A DNA stretch of 64,000 bases from NCBI RefSeq assembly GCF_902829295.1, contig NZ_CADEPL010000009.1, positions 47,817 to 111,816 on the forward strand, read 5' to 3'. Shown one piece after another: positions 19,005 to 28,559 of the stretch. The translations under genes were made by a program, and so were the position numbers. The notes beneath the pieces were generated by a model. That model did no database searches, was not told the origin of the DNA, and worked only from the letters and a program-made list of their open reading frames with translations. The DNA comes from Vogesella oryzae. GTDB lineage: Bacteria > Pseudomonadota > Gammaproteobacteria > Burkholderiales > Chromobacteriaceae. Numbering within the stretch: the first letter of the stretch is position 1; every line of letters begins with the position of its first letter.

Positions 19005-19539
19005 CGGCGCCGCTTTGCAATGCGGCCAGCGGCCGCACGCGGATCGGGTTGCCCGGCACGTCCATATTGGCCCACAGCCAGTTGAGGTGCGCCACCAGCG
19101 TTTCGCCGCTGGCATGCGGGCGGTCCTTGCAGGTATGGGCATCGGCCACCACGGTGACGGCATAGCCCAGCGAGGCGGCGCGGCGCACGGTGGTGTCGAC
19201 GCAGAAGTCGCTGGCGTAGCCGCCCACCCACAGCTGTTCGATTTCCTCGCTGTCCAGGTACTGGCGCAGGCTGGTGTCGAGGAAGCTGTCGCAGGCGGTT
19301 TTCTCGATCACCGGGTCATCCGGCTGGCGGTGCAGGCCGGGGTGCAGCTGCCATGCCTCGCTGCCGCGTGGCAGATCGTCGGCGTGATGCTGGATGAACA
19401 CCACGCGGTGGCCGCAGTCGCGGGCGTGGTCGATCAGCCGGTTGAGGCTGGCGAGGGTTTCAGCACCGCGCGTGGCGCGCGGTTCCATGTCGATCAGGCC
19501 GTACTGGAAATCGATGACAAGCAGGGCGGTATGGCTCAT
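18994..19539 (-). CDS. Isochorismatase-family cysteine hydrolase
   Basis: 181-residue alpha/beta hydrolase of the isochorismatase/nicotinamidase superfamily. The catalytic triad is visible: Asp10 (LLVIDFQ), Lys80 (VIEKTACDSF) and Cys113 (SDFCVDTTVR). Such enzymes hydrolyse amides or ureas such as nicotinamide or N-carbamoyl compounds; the exact substrate is not decidable. The nearby nadV (opposite strand) uses nicotinamide, which a nicotinamidase would remove, but the usual nicotinamidase metal-site His pattern is not evident. Confidence 0.88.
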   Translation of the reverse strand: MSHTALLVIDFQYGLIDMEPRATRGAETLASLNRLIDHARDCGHRVVFIQHHADDLPRGSEAWQLHPGLHRQPDDPVIEKTACDSFLDTSLRQYLDSEEIEQLWVGGYASDFCVDTTVRRAASLGYAVTVVADAHTCKDRPHASGETLVAHLNWLWANMDVPGNPIRVRPLAALQSGADAD

Positions 19540-19629
19540 GGCAGTCTCCGGTAGTACCGGCCGGCGGTAACCGGCCAGCAGCAGCGCATGCTAACAGCAA
19601 AGCCGCCGGCGGCAACAGCGCCGATCCGG

Positions 19630-20121
19630 TCAGGCACCGGACGCTGGCGGCCAACCGTTGGCGGCAGCTTGGTCGGCTTTGTCGTGCCAGGCCAGGATCA
19701 GGCTGCGCCACTCGGCCAGCATGGCGTCGTAGCCGGCGGCAAACTCGCGGATGGCGGCATTGCCGGCCGCGCTGAGCCCGGTCAGGGTGTAGCTGACCTG
19801 CACACGGGTGTTGGCCGCATCCAGCGGCTGGCAAACCACCGCCACCTGCACGCAGCGTGAGCCCGGCGTGACGCGGAGGTAACGGTAGCGATAGTTGGCC
19901 GGATCGTAATCCGCCAGCGTCCACAGCGTGGTCTCGCCGCCGTGGTCGGTACTGAACACCATGCCCTGCGCGGTGTGGCCATCGGCCGGATGGAAATACT
20001 GCGGTTGCCAGTCTGGCACCCACAGCGTTTCACCAAGCGGGGTGAACAGCGGGTAGGCGCTGTCGATGGCCAGCGGCAGGGTGAACTCGCCGCTGAGGTG
20101 TTGGTGTGATGCCTGGAACAT
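19630..20121 (-). CDS. SRPBCC-fold protein
   Basis: 163-residue START/Bet v1-like protein that probably binds a small hydrophobic ligand. It starts MFQASHQHLSGEFTLPLAIDSAYPLFTPLGE and has the YTLTGLSAAGNAAIREFAAGYDAMLAEW C-terminal helix. The start at 20121 has CAGGAGAGG upstream. It lies 76 bases after a small putative DNA-binding protein and 90 bases before the isochorismatase gene, so these may form one transcript. Function unknown. Confidence 0.75.
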   Translation of the reverse strand: MFQASHQHLSGEFTLPLAIDSAYPLFTPLGETLWVPDWQPQYFHPADGHTAQGMVFSTDHGGETTLWTLADYDPANYRYRYLRVTPGSRCVQVAVVCQPLDAANTRVQVSYTLTGLSAAGNAAIREFAAGYDAMLAEWRSLILAWHDKADQAAANGWPPASGA

Positions 20122-20197
20122 GGTTGCCTCTCCTGAAAATGAAAAACCGCGCAGCCTCCTGGCGCGCGGCATGGCATGTCACCGGCAAACAACGGGT

Positions 20198-20464
20198 TCA
20201 CTCTCCCTTGCGGTCTTGCAGGCGGTGGCTGGCGTCGGCATCCAGATCGAGACCGTAAATGGCCTTGAGCTGGGCGATGGTGGCCAGGGTTTCCGGCGAG
20301 AACGGCTGCTTGCCGTCGAAGGCGTGCAGCACGATGCCTTCCAGCAGGTCACCCAGTGTCATGTCCTTGTGCTCGGCCAGGGCTTTGAGCACCTTGACCA
20401 GCCGTTTCTCCAGCCGCACCCCAGTCTGGATGCGTTCCACTGCAATCGGTGCTTGTTCGGGCAT
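20198..20464 (-). CDS. Small putative ribbon-helix-helix-type DNA-binding protein
   Basis: 88-residue protein starting MPEQAPIAVERIQTGVRLEKRLVKVLKALAEHKDMTLGDLLEG. The pattern of a short strand (VERIQTGVRLEK) followed by two helices is that of MetJ/Arc-type ribbon-helix-helix proteins, here with a 35-residue helical tail. I do not recognise an exact family. The start at 20464 follows a GGGG ribosome site; an ATG at 20479 has none. A 16-bp perfect palindrome sits 22 bases upstream of the ATG, as expected for an autorepressor. Confidence 0.65.
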   Translation of the reverse strand: MPEQAPIAVERIQTGVRLEKRLVKVLKALAEHKDMTLGDLLEGIVLHAFDGKQPFSPETLATIAQLKAIYGLDLDADASHRLQDRKGE

Positions 20465-20485
20465 GGTGAACCCCGTCATTTCATG

Positions 20486-20512
20486 TGGTACATATGTACC
20501 AAGATAACTTGG
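20486..20512. promoter_or_regulatory. Candidate operator: two adjoining inverted repeats
   Basis: TGGTACATATGTACCA (20486-20501) is a perfect 16-bp palindrome. It is followed with overlap by CCAAG-ATAA-CTTGG (20499-20512). Both lie just upstream of the small RHH-like gene and are AT-richer than the surroundings. Autoregulation is inference. Confidence 0.6.
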
Positions 20513-20530
20513 TTGCACTGGCGGCGCAAG

Positions 20531-20558
20531 CAAAAAAATGGGCCGCAAGTCTGCGGCC
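20531..20558 (-). terminator. Intrinsic terminator with DUS-like arm
   Basis: GGCCGCA (20541-20547) pairs with TGCGGCC (20552-20558) around a 4-base loop. On the minus strand it is followed by CATTTTTTTG, ending the GyrI-like gene. The upstream arm is part of a GCGGCCAAC copy at 20553. Confidence 0.8.
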
Positions 20559-20581
20559 AACAGGCAGGTGACGGTTGCGGC

Positions 20582-21058
20582 TCAGGCGTCGTCGTCGGTG
20601 GCGTCCATGTTCACCGGGATGTACAGCTCGACCACGCTGTCCGGGTGCTCCGGCCCAAGGAAGCGGGCGTCCACCAGCTCGAATTCGATGCCGGGCACCG
20701 CCACCAGCCCGGCCTCCGGCAGCCACTCGGTATAGGCGGCGCTGAAGGTATCCGGTAGCCCCTGTACCGGGCCGTGGTGTTCCACTACCGCGTAGTGCTG
20801 TGCCGGGATGTCGATGGCCACCATGCCGGCCGGTACCGGCGCATCGGCGCTGACTTCCAGCCCGGCGATGTAACGCCAGCTGCCATCCGGATGCGCATCG
20901 CACACGCCATAGCTGTTGGCCGACTGCACGCCCTGGATTTCCGGGATGCGCGGTACGAAGCGGGTCCACAGCTGGGCGATGGTGCCACCGTCGCTCTGCT
21001 GCCATTGCATGCCGATGACGCGGAAGGCGGGGCGGGTAACCAGGGAAGGGGTTTGCAT
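20582..21058 (-). CDS. GyrI-like / effector-binding domain protein
   Basis: 158-residue protein of the AraC E. coli effector-binding (GyrI-like small-molecule-binding) superfamily, here as a stand-alone domain. It starts MQTPSLVTRPAFRVIGM and has YGVCDAHPDGSWRYIAGLEV, the AGMVAIDIPAQHYAVVEHHGP strand pair and the end EFELVDARFLGPEHPDSVVELYIPV. The start at 21058 has GGAG upstream. It ends with its own terminator, so it is separate from the downstream RHH-like operon. Confidence 0.85.
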   Translation of the reverse strand: MQTPSLVTRPAFRVIGMQWQQSDGGTIAQLWTRFVPRIPEIQGVQSANSYGVCDAHPDGSWRYIAGLEVSADAPVPAGMVAIDIPAQHYAVVEHHGPVQGLPDTFSAAYTEWLPEAGLVAVPGIEFELVDARFLGPEHPDSVVELYIPVNMDATDDDA

Positions 21059-21215
21059 GGCGGGGCTCCGTTTGAAGTTGGTGCAGCAGGGTAGGCTGCT
21101 ATGAGGGTAGTGTCGAGCCTGCCGTTCCGGCAAGCTGCCGGCTGGTTTGGCTTTTCGTGAAAGTATATGTCTGTGTCATCATTCGGGTGGCGGTAGCGAC
21201 ACACGGGGGGCGAAC

Positions 21216-21947
21216 ATGCTCAAGCTTTATCAGTTCCGGTTTTCTCATTTTTGCGAAAAAGCGCGCTGGGCACTGGATTACAAAACACTGCCTTATCAGG
21301 TGGTAAATCTGTTGCCCGGTTTTCACGTGCGGGTGACCAGCAAGCTTGCGCCGGCATCTTCGGTGCCCATCGTGGTGGCAGCAGGCAGAGTAATACAGGG
21401 CTCGAACGCTATCATCGACTGGCTGGATGACACTTGGGCTCCACAGCCATTGACGCCTGGCGACCAGGTTGTGGCGACCCAGGCGAGGGAGTGGGAGCAC
21501 TGGCTGGTGGAGGAGGTTGGCGTGACCTTGCGGCAATGGTTTTACCACCATGCCTTGCAGGAGCGGGACAAGGCACTGGCTTTTTTGTTGCCTGGCACCA
21601 GTTGGCTGCAGCAGCTGCAGTTCCGGCTCGCGTTTCCGGTCATTCGCGATAGGATGCGGCAGTTCATGCATATCAATGCGCCGAATGCACGACAGGCAGA
21701 GCGTCGGCTGTTGCAGGCACTGGATCGGCTGGATGCAGAGTTGGCGACGCGAGCTTTTCTGGCAGGCGACGGTTTCAGCAGGGCAGACCTGAGCATGGCG
21801 GCGTTGCTGGCACCACTGTGGGCACAGGAGCTGACCGCTGAGGAAATGAGCCAGCGTTTGCCCGAGCCTGTGCTCCGTCTGCGCGAGAGCTTGCTTGCAC
21901 GGCCGGTATTGCGACGTGTGGCGGCGCTGTATCGTGATTATCGCTAG
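21216..21947 (+). CDS. Glutathione S-transferase family protein
   Basis: 243-residue protein. The thioredoxin-like N-terminal domain has LYQFRFSHFCEKARWALDYKTLPYQ and the cis-Pro segment ASSVPIVVAAGRVIQGSNAIIDWLD. The helical C-terminal domain has FLAGDGFSRADLSMAALLAPL. The SHFCEKARW motif puts a cysteine near the usual catalytic position. The start at 21216 has GGGGGG upstream. Substrate unknown. A second GST gene is at 53.7 kb. Confidence 0.88.
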   Translation: MLKLYQFRFSHFCEKARWALDYKTLPYQVVNLLPGFHVRVTSKLAPASSVPIVVAAGRVIQGSNAIIDWLDDTWAPQPLTPGDQVVATQAREWEHWLVEEVGVTLRQWFYHHALQERDKALAFLLPGTSWLQQLQFRLAFPVIRDRMRQFMHINAPNARQAERRLLQALDRLDAELATRAFLAGDGFSRADLSMAALLAPLWAQELTAEEMSQRLPEPVLRLRESLLARPVLRRVAALYRDYR

Positions 21948-21972
21948 GGGCATTGCCGGGTAGGCATAAAAA

Positions 21973-22004
21973 TGGCCGCAAGCCCGTTGCCAGGCGTGCG
22001 GCCA
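21973..22004 (-). terminator. Convergent-end hairpin with DUS-like copy
   Basis: TGGCCGCA (21973-21980) pairs with TGCGGCCA (21997-22004). On the minus strand the hairpin is followed by TTTTTATG, ending the FAD/Fe-S oxidoreductase gene. The right arm is part of a GCGGCCAAC copy followed by CTT. Confidence 0.75.
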
Positions 22005-22028
22005 ACCTTGTTCACATGGCGTGACGAT

Positions 22029-25000
22029 TTACAGCAGCACGCGTTCGATGCCGCCGTTGCGCGCCTTCTCCACGTAGTCCTTCATCCAGTTGTCGCCCAG
22101 GATGTGTTTGGCCATTTCCACCACGATGTAGTCGGCCTGGGTGCCGGTGTCGTCGCTGTAGCGGGAGAGACCCTGCAGGCAGGACGGGCAGGAGGTGAGG
22201 ATCTTCACCGGCTGCTCGGACTCGCCGAGCTTGGCCAGATCCTTGTTGATCTCCTCTTCCTTGCGGAAGCGTACCTGGGTGGCGATGTCCGGACGGCTGG
22301 CGGCAAAGGTGCCGGATTCGCCGCAGCAGCGGTCGTTCTGCACCACGCCGCCGCCCATCAGCTCGTTGACCACCTTGATCGGCTGGTAAGCCTTCATCGG
22401 GGTGTGGCACGGGTCGTGGTACATGTACTTCTGCCCGCCGATACCGTCCAGCTTCAGGCCCTTCTCCATCAGGTACTCGTGGATGTCGATGATGCGGCAG
22501 CCCGGGAAGATGTCCTCGAAGCGGTAGTTGGCCAGCTGGTCGTAGCAGGTGCCACAGCTCACCACCACGGTCTTGATGTCGAGGTAGTTCAGCGTGTTGG
22601 CCATGCGGTGGAACAGCACGCGGTTCTCGGTGGTGATGGCGTCGCCCTTGTCCTGGTAGCCGGCGCTGGTCTGCGGGTAGCCGCAGCACAGGTAGCCCGG
22701 CGGCAGCACGGTCTGGGTGCCGACATGCCACAGCATCGCCTGGGTGGCGAGGCCAACCTGGCTGAACAGCCGCTCCGAGCCGCAGCCCGGGAAGTAGAAC
22801 ACTGCCTCGGCTTCCTCGCTCAGTTGCGGGTTGCGGATCACCGGGATCACGTTGCCGTCTTCCACGTCCAGCAGCGCGCGCGCGGTTTTCTTCGGCAGCC
22901 CGCCCGGCATCGGCTTGTTGATGAAGTGGATCACCTGCGCCTTGATCGGCGGCTTGCCCAGCGTGGCCGGCGGTTGCGCGGTTTGCGCGGCCGTCACGCC
23001 CAGCTTCTTGCCGATGCTGTTGCCCAGCCGCTGCGCCTTGTAGGCGAGGCCGACCAGGCCGCCGCGGATGGGTTTGATGGTGGCCGGGTCCTTGGCGGTG
23101 AGGAAGGCCATGCCCAGCGCGGTGCCCGGGTTGAACTTCTTGTTGCCGGTCTTGCGCAGGAAGTTGCGCATCGCCACCGACACATCGCCGAAGTCGATCT
23201 TCACCGGGCACGGCTTCACGCAGCGGTGGCACACCGTGCAGTGATCGGCCACGTCCGACAGCTCCTCGAAGTGCTTCAGGCTGACGCCGCGGCGGGTCTG
23301 CTCTTCGTACAGGAACGCTTCGGTCAGCAGGCCGACGCCGAGGATCTTGTTGCGCGGGCTGTACAACAGGTTGGCGCGCGGCACGTGGGTAGAACACACC
23401 GGCTTGCACTTGCCGCAGCGCAGGCAGTCTTTCACCGAGTCGGAAATCTGGCCGATGTCGGACTGTTCCAGAATCAGCGATTCGGCGCCCAAGAGCTCGA
23501 ACGACGGGGTGTAGGCCATGCTGAGGTCGGCGCCCGGCAGCAGCTTGCCCTTGTTGAAGTGGCCGTTGGGGTCGACACGCGCCTTGTAGTCGCGGAACGG
23601 CTGGATCTCGTCCTCGGTGAGGAACTCCAGCTTGGTGATGCCGATGCCGTGTTCGCCGGAGATCACGCCGTTCAGGCCGCGCGCCAGCGCCATGATGCGT
23701 TCCACCGCGCGGTGCGCGGTCTGCAGCATCTCGTAGTCGTCGGAGTTCACCGGCAGGTTGGTGTGCACGTTACCGTCGCCGGCGTGCATGTGCAGTGCCA
23801 CGAAGGCGCGGCCGCGCAGCACTTTCTGCTGGATGACGCGGATGGCGTCCATCACCGGCGCGTCGGCCTTGCCGGCGAACAGGCTTTCCAGCTCGGCCAG
23901 CAGTTCGCGCTTCCAGCTGACGCGCAGCTTGAAGTCGCGCATGGCGATGAACACGCTGCTTTCCAGGTTGGCCGCGGCGTCTTCCAGCGGCGCTTGCGGC
24001 CAACGTCCGGTATAGCTGCCCAGCGGCAGGTCCAGGTTGTCCAGCAGCCACTGCCAGCGCTCGCGCACCTTGCCGATCAGCTCCAGCGCGGTTTCGCGGC
24101 GGTCGCCGATCAGCTCGTCGGCGGACAGGGGTTCCTCGCTGTCCACCGGCAGGCGGCCGTGGGAGTAGTCGGTGAGACGGGCCAAGAGCTTGATCTTGCT
24201 GGCGATGGACAGCTCGATGTTGATGCGCTCGATGCCGTCGCTGTAGTCGCCGAGGCGATCCAGCGGAATCACCACGTCTTCGTTGATCTTGAAGGCGTTG
24301 GTGTGGCGGGCGATGGCGGCAGTGCGCGAACGGTCGAGCCAGAATTTCTTGCGCGCGTCCGGGGTCACGGCGATGAAACCTTCGCCGTGGCGGGCGTTGG
24401 CGTAGCGCACCACCTGGCTGGCGGCCTCGGCCACCGCGTTTTCATCGTCGGAGACGATGTCGGCGATCAGCACCATCTTCGGGCGGCCCTTGGACTTGGC
24501 CTTGGTGGCATAGCCAACGGCGCGCACATAGCGCCAGTCCAGGTGTTCCAGACCGGCCAGCTGCACGCCGGCTTTCAGCCCGGCGCCGTTCGGCTTGAAG
24601 TAGTCGGTAATCTCGACGATGGCCGGGGTGGCCTCGGCCACGGTGCCGAAGAATTCCAGGCACACGGTGCGGATGTGGCTGGGCATGCGGTGCAGCACGA
24701 AGCGCGCGCTGGTGATGATGCCGTCGGTGCCTTCCTTCTGCACGCCGGGCAGGCCGGCCAAAAACTTGTCGGTCACGTCCTTGCCGAGGCCAACCTTGCG
24801 GAAGGTGCGGCCCGGAATGTCCAGCTGCTCGCTGGAAATCACCGTCTTGCCATCGTCCTGCAGGCGGCTGACGCGGAAGCTGGCCACGTCCACATCGTGG
24901 ATCTTGCCGTAGTTGTGGCCCAGGCGTTCCACGAACAGCCAGTTGCCGTTCGGGTCCACCATCTTCCAGCTGGCGAGGTTGTCCAGCGCGGTGCCCCACA

Positions 25001-25871
25001 GCACGGCCTTCTTGCCGCCGGCGTTCATCGCCACGTTACCGCCGATACAGGAGGCTTCGGCCGAGGTCGGGTCCACGGCGAACACCAGGCCGGCAGCGCT
25101 GGCGGCTTCCGATACGCGGGCGGTGACTACGCCGGCGCCGCACTGGATGGTGGCATGCTTGCCTTCCAGCCCCGGCAGTTCGATGTATTCCACGCCGATG
25201 TGGCGGTCGAGTTTTTCGGTGTTGATCACCGCGCTGCGGCGATCCAGCGGCACGGCGCCGCCAGTGTAGCCGGTACCACCGCCACGCGGGATGATGGTCA
25301 GCTCCAGCTCGATACAGGCCTTCACCAGCGGCGCGATCTCGGCCTCGGTATCCGGGCACAGCACCACGAACGGGTATTCCACGCGCCAGTCGGTGGCATC
25401 GGTGACGTGCGACACGCGGGCCAGACCATCGAACAGGATGTTGTCGCGGCGGGTGATCTTGGCCAGGCGCTTGAGGATGGCGGCGCGCAGCTCGCGGGTT
25501 TCGCCGAACTGCTGCTCGAAAGTGTCTACCGCCACATGGGCGGCGGCAATCATGCGGCCAACCTTGTCATTGCCTTCGCGCCGTTTTTCCACCTCGGTCA
25601 GGCGGTGACGCATGGCGCCCACCAGCGCGGTGAGACGCTGCGGGTTGTCCAGCAGGTCATCGACCAGATAGGGGTTGCGATCGACTACCCAGATGTCGCC
25701 CAGGACTTCGAAAAGCATACGGGCAGAGCGGCCTGTTTTCCGCTCTGCCCGTAGTTCTTCCAGTAAAAGCCACATCGGCTCGCCCAATAACCGGATGATG
25801 ATTTCCCGATCCGAATACGAGGTGTAGTTGTACGGAATTTCCCGTACCCGCTGCTGGGTGGTGGTGCTCAT
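22029..25871 (-). CDS. FAD-linked oxidoreductase fused to Fe-S/CCG domains (DUF3683; D-lactate dehydrogenase-like)
   Basis: 1280-residue fusion. N-terminal about 150 residues are DUF3683. Then comes a VAO/PCMH flavin domain ([56 protein letters not shown]) with its FAD-oxidase C-terminal cap ([27 protein letters not shown]). Two 4Fe-4S motifs follow ([23 protein letters not shown]). Two CCG cysteine-rich domains close it ([12 protein letters not shown] ... [31 protein letters not shown]). This layout oxidises a 2-hydroxyacid such as D-lactate and passes electrons to the membrane quinone pool; the exact substrate is inferred. Large single-gene unit with an AT-rich upstream region. Confidence 0.9.
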   Translation of the reverse strand: MSTTTQQRVREIPYNYTSYSDREIIIRLLGEPMWLLLEELRAERKTGRSARMLFEVLGDIWVVDRNPYLVDDLLDNPQRLTALVGAMRHRLTEVEKRREGNDKVGRMIAAAHVAVDTFEQQFGETRELRAAILKRLAKITRRDNILFDGLARVSHVTDATDWRVEYPFVVLCPDTEAEIAPLVKACIELELTIIPRGGGTGYTGGAVPLDRRSAVINTEKLDRHIGVEYIELPGLEGKHATIQCGAGVVTARVSEAASAAGLVFAVDPTSAEASCIGGNVAMNAGGKKAVLWGTALDNLASWKMVDPNGNWLFVERLGHNYGKIHDVDVASFRVSRLQDDGKTVISSEQLDIPGRTFRKVGLGKDVTDKFLAGLPGVQKEGTDGIITSARFVLHRMPSHIRTVCLEFFGTVAEATPAIVEITDYFKPNGAGLKAGVQLAGLEHLDWRYVRAVGYATKAKSKGRPKMVLIADIVSDDENAVAEAASQVVRYANARHGEGFIAVTPDARKKFWLDRSRTAAIARHTNAFKINEDVVIPLDRLGDYSDGIERINIELSIASKIKLLARLTDYSHGRLPVDSEEPLSADELIGDRRETALELIGKVRERWQWLLDNLDLPLGSYTGRWPQAPLEDAAANLESSVFIAMRDFKLRVSWKRELLAELESLFAGKADAPVMDAIRVIQQKVLRGRAFVALHMHAGDGNVHTNLPVNSDDYEMLQTAHRAVERIMALARGLNGVISGEHGIGITKLEFLTEDEIQPFRDYKARVDPNGHFNKGKLLPGADLSMAYTPSFELLGAESLILEQSDIGQISDSVKDCLRCGKCKPVCSTHVPRANLLYSPRNKILGVGLLTEAFLYEEQTRRGVSLKHFEELSDVADHCTVCHRCVKPCPVKIDFGDVSVAMRNFLRKTGNKKFNPGTALGMAFLTAKDPATIKPIRGGLVGLAYKAQRLGNSIGKKLGVTAAQTAQPPATLGKPPIKAQVIHFINKPMPGGLPKKTARALLDVEDGNVIPVIRNPQLSEEAEAVFYFPGCGSERLFSQVGLATQAMLWHVGTQTVLPPGYLCCGYPQTSAGYQDKGDAITTENRVLFHRMANTLNYLDIKTVVVSCGTCYDQLANYRFEDIFPGCRIIDIHEYLMEKGLKLDGIGGQKYMYHDPCHTPMKAYQPIKVVNELMGGGVVQNDRCCGESGTFAASRPDIATQVRFRKEEEINKDLAKLGESEQPVKILTSCPSCLQGLSRYSDDTGTQADYIVVEMAKHILGDNWMKDYVEKARNGGIERVLL

Positions 25872-26173
25872 ATGCCCCTGAACTTCGTCAAGTTTTCAAA
25901 AAATTGGGGTCAATAGTAGCTGAAATGCTGCGTCGCGAAAATTGACGCTCACGGAAGGGTTATATGTAGATTGTTGATTGCATGCAATGTTCGACTGCTG
26001 CCATGCCGGAAATGTCGTCGGCACACTACAAAAACCGGTCGCAAAGGCAGTAGCTGCCAAGTTGTGACCCTGCTAGTGCCGCGCTGCCGGCGGCAGTGGC
26101 CGCCGCCATGCGGTGCCGGCAATGCGGTTGTTTTCCATCGCTGTTGGTGCACTGCAGTAGCGGCGGTCAGCGC
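25872..26173. other. Intergenic region without a gene
   Basis: 302 bases between the oxidoreductase start and the pdxA stop. The first 120 bases are AT-rich and should hold the oxidoreductase promoter. The rest is GC-rich and I see no open frame with a start signal, no RNA gene and no clear terminator. Confidence 0.6.
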
Positions 26174-27160
26174 TCAAGTGCGGCGGCTTACCGCCAGCGT
26201 CAATGCCAGCTGCGTGGCCTCGAACAGGCTGCCGGGGTCGGCGCGGCCGCTGCCGGCCAGATCCAGCGCGGTGCCGTGATCCACCGAGGTGCGGATGATG
26301 GGCAGGCCGAGGGTGATGTTGATGCCGGCGCCAAAACTGGCGTGCTTGAGTACCGGCAGGCCCTGGTCGTGATACATCGCCAGTACCGCGTCGGCGGTGG
26401 CGAGCTTATCCGGGTTGAACAGCGTGTCGGCCGGCAGCGGGCCGATCAGCTGCATGCCTTCCGCGCGCAATGAGGCCAACACCGGTTCGATGACGTCGAT
26501 TTCCTCGCGCCCCATGTGGCCACTCTCGCCGGCATGCGGGTTGAGGCCGGCCACCAGCACACGCGGCTTGGCGATGCCGAACTTGTGTACCAGATCGGCG
26601 TGCAGGATGCGGAGCACCGCGCTCAGACTCTCTTGTGTGATGGCATCCGGTACCGCGCGCAGCGGCAGGTGGGTGGTGGCCAGCGCCACGCGCATGCCGC
26701 CGCCGGCCAGCATCATCACCACCAGCGGGGTGCCGGTGCGTTCGGCCAGGTATTCGGTATGACCGGAAAACGGTACGCCGGCTTCGTTGATCACGCCCTT
26801 GTGTACCGGCGCGGTGACCATGGCGGCAAACTCGCCGCGCACGCAGCCGTCGATGGCGGCATCCAGCGTCGCCAGCACGTAGCGACCGTTGGCCGCATCC
26901 AGCTGCCCGGCTACGGCCGGTACGGCCAACGGTACGTGCAGCACTTCCAGCGCGCCGGCAGCCGGCGTCGCGTCCGGGTGGTAGTCCTGCAGGTTGACCT
27001 CGAGTTGCAGTTGCGCGGCGCGCTGCTGCAGCAAGCTCTTGTCGGCGATCAGCACCAGCCGTGCCGGCAGGGCCAGTTCGGCCAGGCGCAATACGATGTC
27101 GGGACCGATGCCGGCAGGCTCGCCGGCGGTGATGGCCAGTACGGGGAGGGACGGGGTCAT
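26174..27160 (-). CDS. pdxA: 4-hydroxythreonine-4-phosphate dehydrogenase
   Basis: 328-residue metal-dependent dehydrogenase of pyridoxal phosphate synthesis. Family blocks are [50 protein letters not shown] (metal His), [22 protein letters not shown] (metal His) and [42 protein letters not shown] (metal His). Length fits. The start at 27160 ([11 protein letters not shown]) is chosen over an upstream frame extension. Downstream of lptD and surA, the classic proteobacterial order lptD-surA-pdxA. Confidence 0.97.
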   Translation of the reverse strand: MTPSLPVLAITAGEPAGIGPDIVLRLAELALPARLVLIADKSLLQQRAAQLQLEVNLQDYHPDATPAAGALEVLHVPLAVPAVAGQLDAANGRYVLATLDAAIDGCVRGEFAAMVTAPVHKGVINEAGVPFSGHTEYLAERTGTPLVVMMLAGGGMRVALATTHLPLRAVPDAITQESLSAVLRILHADLVHKFGIAKPRVLVAGLNPHAGESGHMGREEIDVIEPVLASLRAEGMQLIGPLPADTLFNPDKLATADAVLAMYHDQGLPVLKHASFGAGINITLGLPIIRTSVDHGTALDLAGSGRADPGSLFEATQLALTLAVSRRT

Positions 27161-27250
27161 GGGTGGGCACCGGGAACAAACAGCGCCGGTCCGGGCCGGC
27201 AAAATCAAGAGGACGGAACCAGCAAACGTTGGCCGCATCAGCAAAACAAT

Positions 27251-27274
27251 CAGGGCCGGCCTCGGCCGGCCCTG
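27251..27274 (-). terminator. Hairpin between surA and pdxA
   Basis: 11-bp stem CAGGGCCGGCC / GGCCGGCCCTG with a 2-base loop, 7 bases after surA. The minus-strand tail is only moderately T-rich (ATTGTTTTG), so it may attenuate rather than stop transcription into pdxA. Confidence 0.6.
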
Positions 27275-27281
27275 CAGGGGC

Positions 27282-28559
27282 TTACTGCTCGATCAGGCGA
27301 TCGTCGATAAAGGCGGCGGAGCGTAACTGCTCTAGCCAGTCGGTGTAGCTCTGCTCCATCTTGCGCTGGCGCAGCTGCTGTTTCAGCGCCAGACGCTCGC
27401 GCTCGCCGCTGACGTTCTGGCTGCGGATCTCGTCGACACGGATCAGATGCCAGCCGAACGGGGATTTCACCGGTTCGCTGACCTGCCCCGCGGACAGGGC
27501 GAGGTAGGCGCGCTGGAAGTCCGGCACCATGTCGCCTTCCGATACCCAGCCCAGATCGCCACCCAGTGCGGCGCTGCCGTCCTCGGAGAATTGCTTGGCG
27601 AGGTCCTCGAACTTGGCGCCGCGCTTCAGGCGGTCCTGCACTTGCAGGATGCGGGTGTAGGCTTCCGCCTCGGAGGTGGCTTCGTTGGTCTTGATCAGGA
27701 TATGGCGCACCCGGTATTGCTGGATGAACTGCGGGGCGCTGTCATTGCGTTTTTCCACCAGCTTGAACAGGTACAGGCTGCCGCTGGCACGCACGATGTC
27801 GGTGACTTCGCCCACCGGCAGCTTGTCCAGCATCTGGGTGAAGTCGGCCGGCAGCGCGGTGGCGTTACGCCAGCCCAGGTCGCCGCCTTGCAGTGCGTTG
27901 GGGGCTTCGGAGTAGCTGGCAGCGACCTGGGCAAACGGCTTGCCGGCCTTCAGTTCGGCGGCGGCCTTGAGCAGTTTCTGGCGGCGCTGTTCGATCTGGG
28001 CAACATCGGCACGCTCCGGCACGTTTACCTGGATTACCGCCAGATGGTATTCGGTGTGCTTGCTGCCGATCGCGCTTTTCAGTACCTGCTCGACTTCCTG
28101 GTCACTGACATTGACGCGGCTGGCAATCTCGCGCTCGCGCACGCGTTGCAGCAGCATGTCCTTGCGGACCTGTTCGCGCAACTGCTCCAGCGTGAGGCCA
28201 TCCTTGGCCAGCTGCGCGCGCAGCCCCGCCAGGTCGGTCTTGTTCTGGGTTGCGACATTCTGCATGGCGCTGTCCAGCTCCAGTTCGCCGACGCGGATGC
28301 CGTTATTGCTGGCGAACTGCAGTTGCAGTTGTTCGTTGATCATCTGGTCCAGCACCTGGCGCGACAGCAGCTCGGCCGGCGGCAGGCCGATATTCTGGTG
28401 CTGCAGGTTGGCCGTTACTTCCTGCTGGCGTTTTTCCAGATCGGAACGGGTAATCACGCTATTGTTGACCACCGCCACGATGCGGTCGGCGGTACTGATG
28501 GCAAACGCCGGCGTGGCCAGGCCGGCCATCAGGCCGGCAGCGAGAAGAAGCTTTTTCAT
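27282..28559 (-). CDS. surA: Periplasmic peptidyl-prolyl isomerase / chaperone SurA
   Basis: 425-residue periplasmic chaperone for outer membrane protein folding. A Sec signal peptide ([20 protein letters not shown]) is followed by the SurA N-domain ([24 protein letters not shown]) and two parvulin domains (first about residues 165-265, with [14 protein letters not shown]; second about 275-375, with [24 protein letters not shown] and [14 protein letters not shown]). Its ATG overlaps the lptD stop by four bases, so it is coupled to one of its own clients. Confidence 0.96.
   Translation of the reverse strand: MKKLLLAAGLMAGLATPAFAISTADRIVAVVNNSVITRSDLEKRQQEVTANLQHQNIGLPPAELLSRQVLDQMINEQLQLQFASNNGIRVGELELDSAMQNVATQNKTDLAGLRAQLAKDGLTLEQLREQVRKDMLLQRVREREIASRVNVSDQEVEQVLKSAIGSKHTEYHLAVIQVNVPERADVAQIEQRRQKLLKAAAELKAGKPFAQVAASYSEAPNALQGGDLGWRNATALPADFTQMLDKLPVGEVTDIVRASGSLYLFKLVEKRNDSAPQFIQQYRVRHILIKTNEATSEAEAYTRILQVQDRLKRGAKFEDLAKQFSEDGSAALGGDLGWVSEGDMVPDFQRAYLALSAGQVSEPVKSPFGWHLIRVDEIRSQNVSGERERLALKQQLRQRKMEQSYTDWLEQLRSAAFIDDRLIEQ

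Noticed and set aside
21972..25754. 1260-codon open frame opposite the FAD/Fe-S oxidoreductase
   Set aside because: A His/Ala/Gly/Val-rich shadow of a strongly conserved gene in the other strand; no start signal or domain.
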